Source: Lactiplantibacillus plantarum EGD-AQ4
Lineage (GTDB): Bacteria > Bacillota > Bacilli > Lactobacillales > Lactobacillaceae
Reading direction: 5' to 3'
DNA length: 46,298 bases
Assembly (NCBI RefSeq): GCF_000463075.2
Contig: NZ_AVAQ01000017.1
Span: 1-46,298, forward strand
The number at the start of each line of letters is the position of its first letter. Position 1 is the stretch's first letter. The position numbers and the translations under genes are program-made. Shown piece after piece: positions 14,969 to 26,769 of the stretch. The notes under the pieces are model-generated. The model was not told where the DNA came from. It made no database searches and saw only the letters and a list, made by a program, of their open reading frames with translations.

Positions 14969-16519
14969 TCAGGGCGTCGCGACTGTTAAATGTGAGATTT
15001 GATGGCGAACCCAAGCACGGTTATCGCGGTCGGTTAAGATTATTAAGGTGTCCCCCGCACGCATCAAGGTATCCCCATGTGGAATCACCTGTTGCTCGCC
15101 ACGACGAATCGCAATCAGTAGCGATTCAGCTGGCCATTTGAAATCACGAACTTGATGGCCTTCCAGCTTGGAGCCTTCAAAAATCGGCAATTCGAGCCGG
15201 TCCTGAACGCCACTGTGTTCGGGCATCCGTGGCCGAATGAGCTTTTCCAATAACGCTTCATAGATGGGTGCCCCGCCTAAGAGGTCCACCACTAAGTAGG
15301 CCGTCATCGAGACAACAGCAAGTGGCATCAAATGGTGCAGCGTTCCGACCATTTCAGTAATCAGTAGAATCGCTGTAAACGGAGCTTTCCCGATACCAGC
15401 AAAGTAGCCGGCCATCGCAAAAATAATGAAGTTAGGAATCAAGTTAGTCGGCATCCAGCCCAACATGACCATGATTTGGGCATAAATAGCCCCGAGAATA
15501 GCCCCCAACGATAGAATCGGCAAGAAAATACCGCCGGGTAAGCCCGACCCATATGAAATCGTGGAAAAGCTGAAGCGCAAGACAAAAATCCCAAGTAAAG
15601 CGACTAATGCTGGCGTGGCAGCGGCTAAATTCAAGATAACCGCATTACCGCCACCCAAGAGTTGTGGCCATAATAGCCCAATTGGAATCACTAATAGAAA
15701 CGGGATCAACCCATCGAGCCAACTCGGCAACCGCAATTTAGCGTACCAGTTAGGCATCGTCAACGTGACATTTTGATACAGATAACCAAAGACGCCTAAA
15801 AAGATGCCGAGACCAATCAAATTGCCGTACTGACTTAACGGTAAGTTATGACCATAAGGAATGTGCAGTACCGGTACCAAGCCAAAAAAGTTCAGCGAAA
15901 TAAAGTCACTGGCCATCGCACTCACCAATGCGGTCGTCCAGATGATTGGTGAAAAGTTATGATAAACTTCCTCCAACACAAACAACGTGCTAGCAATTGG
16001 GGCATTGAACGCCGCAGAGAGCCCCGCAGCAGCGCCACCGGCAATTAGTGAGCGCCGATCCGAACCAGTCTGACGGAGCTTGGCAGCGACTCCTTGGCCA
16101 ATCGTGGCGCCCAGTTGAATTGAAGGCCCTTCACGCCCCAGGAATAAGCCAGAACCAATCCCGAGCACGCCACCGACGAATTTGCGCCACAAGACCGACC
16201 ACCAGCCGTAGTCTAACTCACCAGCTAACTGTCCTTCGACTTGTGGAATCCCAGAACCCTTGATGTTGGGTTCTTTTTTGACCAGCCAGCCGACAAATAC
16301 GGCAACTAGCACCGTTAAAATCAGCCAAGGAATCAACAGTAGCCAATTCGCGTGAATTTGTCCGTAAGCCCATTGAACGAACTTTAAGCCTTGTTCAATG
16401 CTAAAACGGAAAATGCTAACGACAAATCCTGCAATCACCCCGACGATCAATGCCCGGCCGATTGAACTAAAGCGTGTGAAGTCAAAATGTTGTTTGATAG
16501 TGTGCGGCCGTTGTGCCAC
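14969..16519 (-). CDS. ClC-family H+/Cl- exchange transporter with C-terminal TrkA_C-like domain
   Basis: A 516-residue ClC protein. About ten membrane helices contain the three filter motifs GSGIPQVE, GREGPSIQLG with the external gating Glu, and GGIFLPILSLGA. The internal proton Glu is present in FVLEEVYHNF, so a 2Cl-/H+ antiporter is more likely than a passive channel. Residues about 440-516 form a cytosolic domain resembling TrkA_C/RCK-C (EGSKLEGHQVRDFKWPAESLLIAIRRGEQQVIPHGDTLMRAGDTLIIL), which may bind a regulatory ligand. Roles in acid resistance are known for relatives. The start is a GTG with AAGGGGG upstream, 18 bases after the previous gene, so they are co-transcribed. Confidence 0.93.
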   Translation of the reverse strand: MAQRPHTIKQHFDFTRFSSIGRALIVGVIAGFVVSIFRFSIEQGLKFVQWAYGQIHANWLLLIPWLILTVLVAVFVGWLVKKEPNIKGSGIPQVEGQLAGELDYGWWSVLWRKFVGGVLGIGSGLFLGREGPSIQLGATIGQGVAAKLRQTGSDRRSLIAGGAAAGLSAAFNAPIASTLFVLEEVYHNFSPIIWTTALVSAMASDFISLNFFGLVPVLHIPYGHNLPLSQYGNLIGLGIFLGVFGYLYQNVTLTMPNWYAKLRLPSWLDGLIPFLLVIPIGLLWPQLLGGGNAVILNLAAATPALVALLGIFVLRFSFSTISYGSGLPGGIFLPILSLGAILGAIYAQIMVMLGWMPTNLIPNFIIFAMAGYFAGIGKAPFTAILLITEMVGTLHHLMPLAVVSMTAYLVVDLLGGAPIYEALLEKLIRPRMPEHSGVQDRLELPIFEGSKLEGHQVRDFKWPAESLLIAIRRGEQQVIPHGDTLMRAGDTLIILTDRDNRAWVRHQISHLTVATP

Positions 16520-16537
16520 AGCGAGTCCCCCTTCAAA

Positions 16538-17413
16538 TTATGATAGTAATGTTGCAAGTTTCTGTTGAATCGCAGCCAATGTGACGGTCTGTTCTGGCAA
16601 TAATGCTTGAATTCGTTGTGGGCCATCTGAGCGCAAGAGCAATCCTAACATTAAGTCGGTCGCTAAATCGCCAGTCTGATACGTCGCCTTAAAGCCAGCC
16701 AACAACTCAGCGTCACCATTGAACGCGTCTAAGATCAAGGGCACGAGTTCCGTCTGTTTGGCCGCTTGATGTGCCGTGCTAAAGCGCTGCAGCCCCAATT
16801 CACCGCTAGTCACAATCAGATTGTCACCGGTTAAATTACCGTGTACAAACTGGTTAGGCGTCACTTGATATTGGGCTAACCACGCTTTACGTTCAGCTGC
16901 AAAATCGTTGCCAAATACTTGCCAGTCACCAACTGCTGAATTTTCTGGACCAAACGCCGCAACTTCGGTATTGAGTTGCGTCAACATCGTTCCAATCTGA
17001 CGACCGAGTGTCGATTTAGCCAAAGGTTTTGCCGTCGCACAGAATTCAGTCAGCGTAATGCCTTGTAATGGCCGATAAATGACATAATAGAATTGGTACT
17101 TATCGAAAACAAAACCAGCATGTAATAGCCGCGGCGCACCCAGATTGAGGCGTGCCATCCGAGTTAGACCAAAGCGTTCCGCTTGATAGTACGCCCGGGT
17201 TTCAGCCATGACATCACTTGGCGGAAAAATTGCGATTTCTGTGGGACCAATGGTAAACCGTGCCGCGAACTGGTCGGCAACTGGTTCCGGCGTTTTGTAG
17301 GGTTCATTTTCACTAGCATAGATCTTTTGTAGCACTGGTTCAAAAGCTAGTGCGTTCATTTGCAGGCCTTGCCAATCAGACCACGCATTGATTTGTTGCT
17401 GAAAGTCATCCAT
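16538..17413 (-). CDS. Aminoglycoside-phosphotransferase-fold protein, probable pseudokinase
   Basis: A 291-residue protein resembling the APH/choline kinase fold. The Brenner-type motif reads FVHGNLTGDNLIV, where active enzymes have HGDLxxxN: the catalytic Asp is Asn. The second metal site, normally an I(I/L)D(F/W)E strand, reads ELGLQRFSTA, with no acidic residue. I therefore infer loss of phosphotransfer and perhaps a binding or scaffolding role. No membrane segments are visible. The ATG has GGAGAG upstream. It lies between eno and the ClC gene on the same strand, and the ClC gene follows after 18 bases. The fold call is moderate, but the altered motif is directly visible. Confidence 0.72.
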   Translation of the reverse strand: MDDFQQQINAWSDWQGLQMNALAFEPVLQKIYASENEPYKTPEPVADQFAARFTIGPTEIAIFPPSDVMAETRAYYQAERFGLTRMARLNLGAPRLLHAGFVFDKYQFYYVIYRPLQGITLTEFCATAKPLAKSTLGRQIGTMLTQLNTEVAAFGPENSAVGDWQVFGNDFAAERKAWLAQYQVTPNQFVHGNLTGDNLIVTSGELGLQRFSTAHQAAKQTELVPLILDAFNGDAELLAGFKATYQTGDLATDLMLGLLLRSDGPQRIQALLPEQTVTLAAIQQKLATLLS

Positions 17414-17516
17414 TCCGTTCTCTCCTTACTCAAATACACATGTTCTTATTTTACCACGACTTCCCATCGACCAGGTCCTAAACTCAAACAGATGTTCCTT
17501 AAAATATGTATAATAA

Positions 17517-17544
17517 AAACGCCGCTCCAGAGGGAACGACGTCT
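17517..17544 (-). terminator. Intrinsic terminator of the glycolytic operon (after eno)
   Basis: Minus-strand stem ACGTCGTTCC-ctct-GGAGCGGCGT followed by five T residues, about 17 bases after the eno stop. Confidence 0.9.
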
Positions 17545-17560
17545 CTATTAGAACTTCAAA

Positions 17561-18901
<1,341 letters not shown>

Positions 18902-18969
18902 TTAAAATTGGCTTGTTTTTGTTTCACACTTATTGTAGAAGTTTGTCCAACAACTTGCAATAACTATTA

Positions 18970-20957
<1,988 letters not shown>

Positions 20958-20993
20958 TGTTAAAATCCTCCTAGAATTCGTGACTGTTAAATT

Positions 20994-21049
20994 AAAAAAA
21001 CGGCAAGAGGAGTTTGCCTCCCCCCGCCGTCAAAACCATATGCGGTTTT
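20994..21049 (-). terminator. Intercistronic terminator/attenuator-like hairpins between gap and pgk
   Basis: On the minus strand a small stem (AAAACC/GGTTTT, 21032-21049) is followed by a strong GC-rich hairpin, GACGGCGGGGGGAGG-caaa-CTCCTCTTGCCGTT, and a run of T residues. It lies inside the operon, so it probably acts as a partial terminator or mRNA stabiliser, raising gap over the downstream genes. Confidence 0.8.
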
Positions 21050-21074
21050 AAAGTTCTAAACTATCTAATTGATA

Positions 21075-22097
21075 TTAGAGAGTGGCGAACTTCAATAAAG
21101 TACGTACCATTTGGCAAGTGAAGCCGTATTCGTTATCGTACCAAGCAACAGTCTTAACTAATTGGTTGTCACCATCAGAAGTAACTTCTGTTTGAGTAGG
21201 ATCGAAGATTGAACCGAAAGTAGTACCGATAACATCAGATGAAACGATTTCGTCATCATTGTAACCGAATGATTCGTTACCTTCAGTATGCTTCTTGATT
21301 GCGGCGTTAACTTCGTCAGCAGTAACTTTCTTGTCTAAGATAGCAACTAATTCAGTTAATGAACCATCAACAACACCAACACGTTGTGCGTGGCCTTGTA
21401 ATTTACCGTTCAATTCTGGGATAACTAAGCCAAGAGCTTTAGCAGCACCAGTTGAATGAGGAATAGTGTTTACACCGGCAGCACGGGCAGCACGGAAGTT
21501 ACCACCACGTACAGGGCCGTCAAGTAACATTTGAGTTGAAGTGTAAGCATGGATAGTAGTCATAGTACCAACCTTGATACCGAATTCTTTGTTTTCAAAG
21601 AATGCTAATGGTGCAAGGCAGTTAGTAGTACATGAACCAGCAGAAACGATACGGTCATCTGCAGTCAAGATGTCATCGTTAACGTTGTAAACGATGGTCT
21701 TCAAGTCTGAGCCAGCAGGAGCAGAAATCAAGACACGCTTTGCACCAGCGTCCAAGTGAGCTTGTGACTTAGCCTTTGAAGTGTAGAAACCAGTACATTC
21801 GAGAACGAAGTCAACACCGTCGTTCTTAACCCAAGGAATGTTTTGTGCTTGTGGTTCAGCATAAACACGGTAGTTCTTACCGTTAACAACGATTGAATCG
21901 TCGGTTGCTGAAACGTCAGCGTCCAAAGTACCATGAGTTGAGTCATACTTCAAAAGATGAGCCAACAATGCAGGTGAAGTTAAATCGTTAATAGCAACAA
22001 CTTCGATATCACTTGACTTTTCACCAAGTTCTAAGATACGACGGAATGCTAAACGACCGATACGTCCGAAACCATTAATACCAATTTTTACAGACAT
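21075..22097 (-). CDS. gap: Glyceraldehyde-3-phosphate dehydrogenase
   Basis: A 340-residue NAD-dependent GAPDH that forms 1,3-bisphosphoglycerate. The Rossmann start [17 protein letters not shown], active-site [16 protein letters not shown] with the catalytic Cys, and C-terminal [15 protein letters not shown] are conserved. Note FTCQ in place of the common YTAQ/YSNQ. The ATG at 22097 has AAGGAGG upstream; the open frame extends to 22154, but those codons are leader sequence. It follows cggR by 66 bases and is regulated by the CggR operator upstream of cggR. Confidence 0.99.
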   Translation of the reverse strand: MSVKIGINGFGRIGRLAFRRILELGEKSSDIEVVAINDLTSPALLAHLLKYDSTHGTLDADVSATDDSIVVNGKNYRVYAEPQAQNIPWVKNDGVDFVLECTGFYTSKAKSQAHLDAGAKRVLISAPAGSDLKTIVYNVNDDILTADDRIVSAGSCTTNCLAPLAFFENKEFGIKVGTMTTIHAYTSTQMLLDGPVRGGNFRAARAAGVNTIPHSTGAAKALGLVIPELNGKLQGHAQRVGVVDGSLTELVAILDKKVTADEVNAAIKKHTEGNESFGYNDDEIVSSDVIGTTFGSIFDPTQTEVTSDGDNQLVKTVAWYDNEYGFTCQMVRTLLKFATL

Positions 22098-22163
22098 ACT
22101 AGAATTTCCTCCTTGTGGAAATAAAAATAGTTTTATTTTAAAAAGCAACTTCACTATAGAAGA

Positions 22164-23195
22164 TTACTTTTTTAAAATCAAGTTAGCTGCACCCTCATCC
22201 GTGATTAAACACGTCTGTTTAGGTGCGATGTTCTTCATATACGCGCCAATTGCCGGTGCTTTAGAAGCACCTCCCGCAACCGCGAGTATAATCTCCCGAT
22301 GGGCCAGTTCTCCGATTTGCAACCCAATTCGTGGAATCCGATAGACCACGTTACCCTTCTTATCGAAGAAATAACCAAAGGCTTCACCAATCGCATCGCG
22401 ACTACGTAACACCTTAATCTGATCTTCTGACATGTTGCGGCGATGCGCCATCGAAATGGCCTCACCGATACTATGCACAACCACGTTAGCTTGCCCGATA
22501 ATCGCCAACACCTCTTGAATACTTGGTTCTTTGAGGAGCGGTTCATACGTCCGTTCACTGACCTGTTCTGGCACGAACAACGAGCGGAATTTACCACCGG
22601 TATGTTGTGCCATTTGTGACGCAATGGTATTTGCCTGAATCGCAACCGACTCACCAACACCACCACGTGCCGGAACAAATAGCAAATCACGTTTATCACC
22701 TAATTTGTTAGTTAAGTGACTTGCGACATGTTCCATGGTATGACCACCCATGACAGCAATGATGTTATGACCTTCTGGCAATAACTGCTGTAATAGTTGG
22801 TTCACTTCTTCGCCCATGGTCCCAATAACTTTCAACTGTCGATCGGAATCACCAGAAACGATGATGCAACGCTTAATGTTAAAGTATTGCGCCAACTGCC
22901 GTTCCTTCTGGCGAATGCCCATTAACTCATCCATGAAGTGGCTTAACCCGACCAACACGTCCTGACCTTGCTGGGTAACTTGCATACCTGACTTGTTCGT
23001 CATGATCAAATCAAGCTTGCGCAGCGTATCCGTTTCGGTTCGTAACGTCCGTTCGCTAACACCTAATGTCTGAGCTAATAGCCGACGTCCAACTGGGGCC
23101 ATCCAATTAATGGTTCGTAATACTAAGTAACGACGACTCAGCATGTCAACCATATCTGGGGCAATTGCCTCAATCCATTGAATATCTGAATGCAT
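22164..23195 (-). CDS. cggR: Central glycolytic genes regulator CggR (SorC/DeoR family repressor)
   Basis: A 343-residue repressor of the lower glycolytic operon. The N-terminal winged helix (PVGRRLLAQTLGVSERTLRTETDTLRKLDLI) precedes a SorC-type sugar-phosphate-binding domain containing VMGGHTMEHVA, FVPARGGVGE and AGGASKAPAI. In B. subtilis, fructose-1,6-bisphosphate relieves CggR repression. The ATG at 23195 (MHSDIQW) has AGCAGG upstream; an in-frame TTG at 23204 is too close to that site. It is the first gene of cggR-gap-pgk-tpiA-eno. Its own operator lies just upstream (23219-23255), so it represses itself and the operon. Confidence 0.96.
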   Translation of the reverse strand: MHSDIQWIEAIAPDMVDMLSRRYLVLRTINWMAPVGRRLLAQTLGVSERTLRTETDTLRKLDLIMTNKSGMQVTQQGQDVLVGLSHFMDELMGIRQKERQLAQYFNIKRCIIVSGDSDRQLKVIGTMGEEVNQLLQQLLPEGHNIIAVMGGHTMEHVASHLTNKLGDKRDLLFVPARGGVGESVAIQANTIASQMAQHTGGKFRSLFVPEQVSERTYEPLLKEPSIQEVLAIIGQANVVVHSIGEAISMAHRRNMSEDQIKVLRSRDAIGEAFGYFFDKKGNVVYRIPRIGLQIGELAHREIILAVAGGASKAPAIGAYMKNIAPKQTCLITDEGAANLILKK

Positions 23196-23218
23196 GGCAT
23201 CCAACCTGCTCTCTAGTG

Positions 23219-23255
23219 GGACGGGTCTGGTCCAGCTATGTCGAAAAACGACCCA
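23219..23255 (-). promoter_or_regulatory. CggR operator
   Basis: Read on the minus strand, this 37-bp site begins TGGGTCGTTTTTCGACATAG, continues TGGACCAGACCCGTCC, and lines up with the B. subtilis CggR operator as I recall it (CGGGAC-N6-TGTC repeated with ATAG between), including the GTTTTT and CATAGC segments. It lies about 70 bases downstream of the predicted transcription start and just before cggR, fitting a roadblock-type repressor site. Confidence 0.8.
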
Positions 23256-23332
23256 AAGACTTCAAAAAACAAAGCACACAACGCTAATTTACTAAGAAAT
23301 CGATGTTGCATACCTCTCTTACCACAACATGA

Positions 23333-23361
23333 ATTATAACAGGTTCATCAGGTGGTTGCAA
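23333..23361 (-). promoter_or_regulatory. SigA-type promoter of the cggR-gap operon
   Basis: Minus strand TTGCAA (23361-23356), a 17-bp spacer, and a perfect TATAAT (23338-23333). Transcription would start near 23326, leaving a leader of about 130 bases with the CggR operator in it. Confidence 0.88.
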
Positions 23362-23414
23362 ATGAAACCCTGTGGGCCCTTATAACCGACTGGTCCAAAA
23401 CCGGCCATAAACTA

Positions 23415-24749
23415 TCATTCGGTTCTCAAGTACTGTTTTCGTTTTGACGAAGGTAGAATGTTAAGATTTTCCCGATATTTTGCCACTGTTCGCCGAGAAA
23501 GTTCGACATTTTCTTCCTTAAGAATCTGAACAATTTTTTGGTCTGAAAGCGGTTTTTCTTTATTTTCCTGCTCAATCAGGGTCATAATTCGATGTTGGAC
23601 ACTGTCCGCAGACACAATTTTACCCCCAGTGGGACGTTTGCTGACCGCTTTGGTAAAGAAACGTTTAAGTTCAAACATCCCGAAGTCCGTTTGAATGTAT
23701 TTGCCATTAATACTACGACTGATCGTTGACTCATGAACTTGTAGCTGTTGGGCCACATCTCGTAATAACAGTGGCTTTAAATCTTGACTTTTTTCTAGGA
23801 AGAAATCTTCTTGGCGCTCGATAATCGCAGTACCAACCCGAAAAATAGTTGCTTCCCGCTGCTGCAAACTGCTGGCGATCCAGTCGTACTCATTTTTCTT
23901 TTCCTTCAAATATTCCGTCACTTCCCGGTCATCGTGCTGCCCCATCTGCTGATAGTACTTGCGACGGAACTTCACAACTGGTTGGGCCATTGATGCGGTC
24001 TTTAACGCGAGCTGGCCTTCATGATTAGTGACGACTAGATCCGGAAAGATGTAACCAGTCGTTTCTTGCCCAATCGCCGCACCCGGTACTGGCGTCAACG
24101 TCCGAACGTAATCATATATGTTGGAAATGTCTGCCAGGTCGACTTGATACTTTTTCGCCAAGCCTTCCCAGTGCCGATTGACAAACGCGTCGAAATCTTC
24201 TTCTAAAATAATGTATGCCAAATTAGGTGCATGATCATCATTTTCAGTCTGCAACATCAAGGCTTCTTGCAAACTACGCGCCCCGACACCCGGTGGATCA
24301 AGTTGTTGAAGTAACGTAATCGCATCCAGTAGCTCAATCGGTGTCGCCTGCGTTTCTTGCCGCGCCTGGGCTTCATCAAGGTGCAGATAACCATTGACGT
24401 CGACGTATTCAATTAAATACAGTACGATTTGCCGTAAATGAGTATCACGCATCGTCAAATGAATCTGATCCAATAAGTATTCAAACAAGGAATGCTGATT
24501 CGACGTCGACACCCGTTCAATAAAATCATCCTTTGCGGTCACGTTTTTAGCTGCACTCAAACTGGCGTGATTATTATTCCAATTTGTATCCACATCGATC
24601 AACGGATTCTCAAGGGCTTTTTGCGTGAGAAAATCCCGCAATTCTTCCACATTGAACTGTAACATCTGAATAGATTGTTGCAGCCGCTGGGTCATCGCTA
24701 ACTTCTGCGATTGCCGTTGTTGCTGGCGAAAGCCTTGTCCCAGTGCCAT
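23415..24749 (-). CDS. rpoN: RNA polymerase sigma-54 factor
   Basis: A 444-residue sigma-54. The N-terminal region I is Gln-rich (FRQQQRQSQKLAMTQRLQQSIQMLQFNVEEL), followed by the core-binding domain, the helix-turn-helix QQLQVHESTISRSINGKYIQTD, and the RpoN box SRRTVAKYRENL near the end, which contacts the -24 element. In lactobacilli, sigma-54 with activators such as ManR drives mannose PTS genes; no such target is visible here. The ATG at 24749 has GGGAGG 7 bases upstream. It lies just upstream of the glycolytic operon but has its own intergenic gap. tRNA-Arg is divergent. Confidence 0.96.
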   Translation of the reverse strand: MALGQGFRQQQRQSQKLAMTQRLQQSIQMLQFNVEELRDFLTQKALENPLIDVDTNWNNNHASLSAAKNVTAKDDFIERVSTSNQHSLFEYLLDQIHLTMRDTHLRQIVLYLIEYVDVNGYLHLDEAQARQETQATPIELLDAITLLQQLDPPGVGARSLQEALMLQTENDDHAPNLAYIILEEDFDAFVNRHWEGLAKKYQVDLADISNIYDYVRTLTPVPGAAIGQETTGYIFPDLVVTNHEGQLALKTASMAQPVVKFRRKYYQQMGQHDDREVTEYLKEKKNEYDWIASSLQQREATIFRVGTAIIERQEDFFLEKSQDLKPLLLRDVAQQLQVHESTISRSINGKYIQTDFGMFELKRFFTKAVSKRPTGGKIVSADSVQHRIMTLIEQENKEKPLSDQKIVQILKEENVELSRRTVAKYRENLNILPSSKRKQYLRTE

Positions 24750-24814
24750 AAAAATACCTCCCAAAATAAATTTTTATGTAAAACCCTTGTGTTTTTATCC
24801 ATTATTCGCTAGAA

Positions 24815-24820
24815 TATAAT
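24815..24820 (+). promoter_or_regulatory. -10 box of the tRNA-Arg promoter
   Basis: A perfect TATAAT lies 12 bases upstream of the tRNA. The -35 region is weak (TTTTTA at 24792 with 17-bp spacing). Confidence 0.65.
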
Positions 24821-24831
24821 ATGTTGTTTAG

Positions 24832-24903
24832 GCGCCCGTAGTGTAATGGATCGCACGTAAGATTCCGGTTCTTGAAATGGGGGTTCGATTCCCTCCGGGC
24901 GCA
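24832..24903 (+). tRNA. tRNA-Arg (anticodon CCG)
   Basis: A 72-nt cloverleaf: acceptor GCGCCCG / CGGGCGC, TA at positions 8-9, anticodon stem AAGA/TCTT around loop TTCCGGT with anticodon CCG (24865-24867), and T arm GGGGG-TTCGATT-CCCTC. It reads the CGG arginine codon. No CCA is encoded. A terminator follows directly. Confidence 0.96.
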
Positions 24904-24907
24904 TCGC

Positions 24908-24938
24908 AAAGCTGAGAAGTGATTCTCAGCTTTTTTTG
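24908..24938 (+). terminator. Intrinsic terminator of tRNA-Arg
   Basis: Stem AAAGCTGAGAA-gtga-TTCTCAGCTTT followed by T residues on the plus strand, 4 bases after the tRNA. Confidence 0.93.
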
Positions 24939-25156
24939 TACGCTCATTCAGCTGAATCGCTGGCCTATACCGCTTACATCTTTCTATGGTAACTGAATTT
25001 AAACCTAATCACAAGTTAGACACCACCAACCGTATGACGTTGGCAAACGCGTGATTGGTTTTTCGGGGCTGGCAGGAAATATAAGTCGACCATCTATCAG
25101 TATAGTTGTTCGATGAATTTAATGATAGCAAAAGTTTTATTTCTACATATCAGAAT
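24939..25156. other. Gene-free gap between tRNA-Arg and repeat copy C
   Basis: No gene was found. A short dyad, CCAAC-cgtatgac-GTTGG (about 25028-25045), precedes GATTGGTTTTT and a GGGGCTGGCAGG stretch that weakly resembles the repeat's left block. I cannot assign a function. Confidence 0.5.
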
Positions 25157-26234
25157 ACGAGTTATGCTTTATCATTAAATATGATTAAAAAGTACCAGTT
25201 GTTTGGATTACTGTTCGTCAGCATTGATCATCCTACTCCGACCTCCGGGGCTGGCTGACAACGCTGGAACAGGGCGGACATCGATTTGAACTCACGCAGA
25301 AACCCACTGCGCAATTTCAAATACGAGTCTTCTTCTAGCCCGGGAACCCCACCCGGACAAGAAGAACTTCGCCCTTGAGCATTGTCAGCCAGCCCCTCCG
25401 GTCGGGAACCCGCTCGAATGGCGGATGAACGACCACCTAACTTGGTACAATTGACCATTGAATAATAGGTGGCTGGTCCTTCAGGCAAATATTGAATCAG
25501 TATCGAGTATGCTTTATGGCATTCGAGTACTGAAAAGATGATCTGAATATTATTGGCTAATTTCAATATCAATAGTTTCAGTGACAAATAGTCTTGAACC
25601 TAGTCGATAAAATTGACTTTGGTTAGAATTCGAAACTTTGCTTATCTCAGGCAGGCGACTAGAAAAAGTTCCGTGAAGTTGCTGACTTGAAAAGTTAAAT
25701 CATGGCGAAGGAAGTCTAGCGATTGTTAGAAACCAGTCTGACAGTTGAATATCAAGATTCCCCGTGTACCAAGGAATCAACGATCATTCAATAAAAAGTT
25801 GGGTCCGCACATGTCTGCCTTTCGAATACCATCCCGGCTGGAAGGTATTCTGGGCAAGGCCCAGTGCTTCTCAGAGTGTGAGGTTCAGACGGGTTGGGAC
25901 TGAGGATTAGCCTAGCTAGAGCGTTAAGCGGTGCATTTCCGCTTGGCGTTCTGGCGTAGCTAACCGGAAGTCCCAGTCTGACCTGAACACGTTTCGTCCA
26001 TATCGCAGCCAGCGTGAAAGACCAGTATTTAAGACGTGGGCTGTCGGCTTAAATCTGTGTCCACCACGTTCCGGCCATTGTCCAGAATGCCTGGAAGCCG
26101 GCATAGGAAGCATCTACCACGGAAAGTTTACGGTAACTCGCACTTTTTCCAGCGGGTCTCAGCTGGCCGCTTTTAAACTTAACACCTGGCGTGATTTAAT
26201 CATAATTTATGACAAATTAACAAGCACAATGCGT
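25157..26234 (+). repeat. Large structured repeat, copy C (complete)
   Basis: A 1078-bp copy, almost the same length as copy B. The right terminus GCACAATGCGT is intact (26224-26234); the left terminus is degenerate (ACGAGTTATGC, 25157). Inner inverted ends are ATGATTAAA / TTTAATCAT. The left block (25225-25490) closely matches B and E. The middle (25490-25790) resembles A, D and E, for example CTCAGG..GCGACTAG and CAGTTGAATATCAA. The right block starts at 25800. Arms 25844-25861 and 26073-26091 pair with one G-U change relative to copy A. They enclose the large domain with GGTTCAGACGGG / CTGACCTGAAC and GCTAGAGCG / CGTTCTGGCGTAGC, as in B. An open frame on the minus strand (25228-25587) is judged fortuitous. 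Confidence 0.9.
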
Positions 26235-26262
26235 GTCAAAACTCCTCCTTTTATTCCCGATA

Positions 26263-26679
26263 TTAATCACACTGCCCACGTTTAGTCCTCGAATTATCCC
26301 GTTTATTTCTCAACAACTGCTCACGTGCCTTCTCAAATTGATGCTGCTTTGCACGTAGCAACGCCCGCTGTGACTTGATTTCTTGTTCGCGTAAATCCAA
26401 ATCATGGTTTAGTTGCTGTAATAATTGCAAGCCGTCATCATACGCTGCCACACGGTCGGCTTGTTCGAACTGATGCATCATCGTTTGAATGTCGCTAATT
26501 GAGGCGCCAATTTTCCGCATCCGCAGTACCCGCTCTAGCTGAACGATATTATTAACTGAGTAGACTCGCTGACCGTGACTATTTCGGGCCACATCCGTTA
26601 ACAACCCACAGCGTTCATAAAATCGCAATGTATCATATGTCACCCCAAATTGCTGTGCGACTTGCTTGATTGATGCCAT
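26263..26679 (-). CDS. MerR-family transcriptional regulator
   Basis: A 138-residue MerR regulator. The N-terminal winged helix SIKQVAQQFGVTYDTLRFYERCGLL is followed by VYSVNNIVQLERVLRMRKIGASISDIQTMM and a long helix that forms the dimer coiled coil. There are no clustered cysteines for metal binding, so an organic or redox-type signal is more likely, as in the YfmP/TipA-like groups. The ATG at 26679 has CGGAGG upstream; an upstream frame of 21 codons is spurious. It is divergent from a short-chain dehydrogenase gene, and a promoter with a 19-bp spacer lies between them, the arrangement expected for a MerR regulator and its target. Confidence 0.93.
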   Translation of the reverse strand: MASIKQVAQQFGVTYDTLRFYERCGLLTDVARNSHGQRVYSVNNIVQLERVLRMRKIGASISDIQTMMHQFEQADRVAAYDDGLQLLQQLNHDLDLREQEIKSQRALLRAKQHQFEKAREQLLRNKRDNSRTKRGQCD

Positions 26680-26702
26680 TATCTTTCCTCCGACTTTTAT
26701 AC

Positions 26703-26733
26703 TTGCGCTAGTGTAACGCCAGCGTGTTAAGAT
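26703..26733 (+). promoter_or_regulatory. MerR-type promoter/operator of the SDR gene (19-bp spacer)
   Basis: TTGCGC and TAAGAT are separated by 19 bp instead of 17. Within the spacer lies the dyad CGCTAG-tgtaacg-CCAGCG. MerR regulators activate such overlong promoters by twisting DNA. It lies between the divergent MerR and SDR genes. Confidence 0.78.
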
Positions 26734-26769
26734 TACCATCATTCTATCAATGAAAGTGTGATCAACAAG

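Noticed and set aside
22098-22154. Longer gap start at 22154
   Set aside because: The added residues are encoded by the ribosome-site region; ATG at 22097 has AAGGAGG upstream and matches the GAPDH N terminus.
24904-25156. Prophage or island attachment site at tRNA-Arg
   Set aside because: No integrase, and no second copy of the tRNA 3' end was seen in the window.
24939-26234. CRISPR array or tandem repeats near tRNA-Arg
   Set aside because: The repeats are dispersed ~1-kb units, not short direct repeats with spacers; no cas genes are present.
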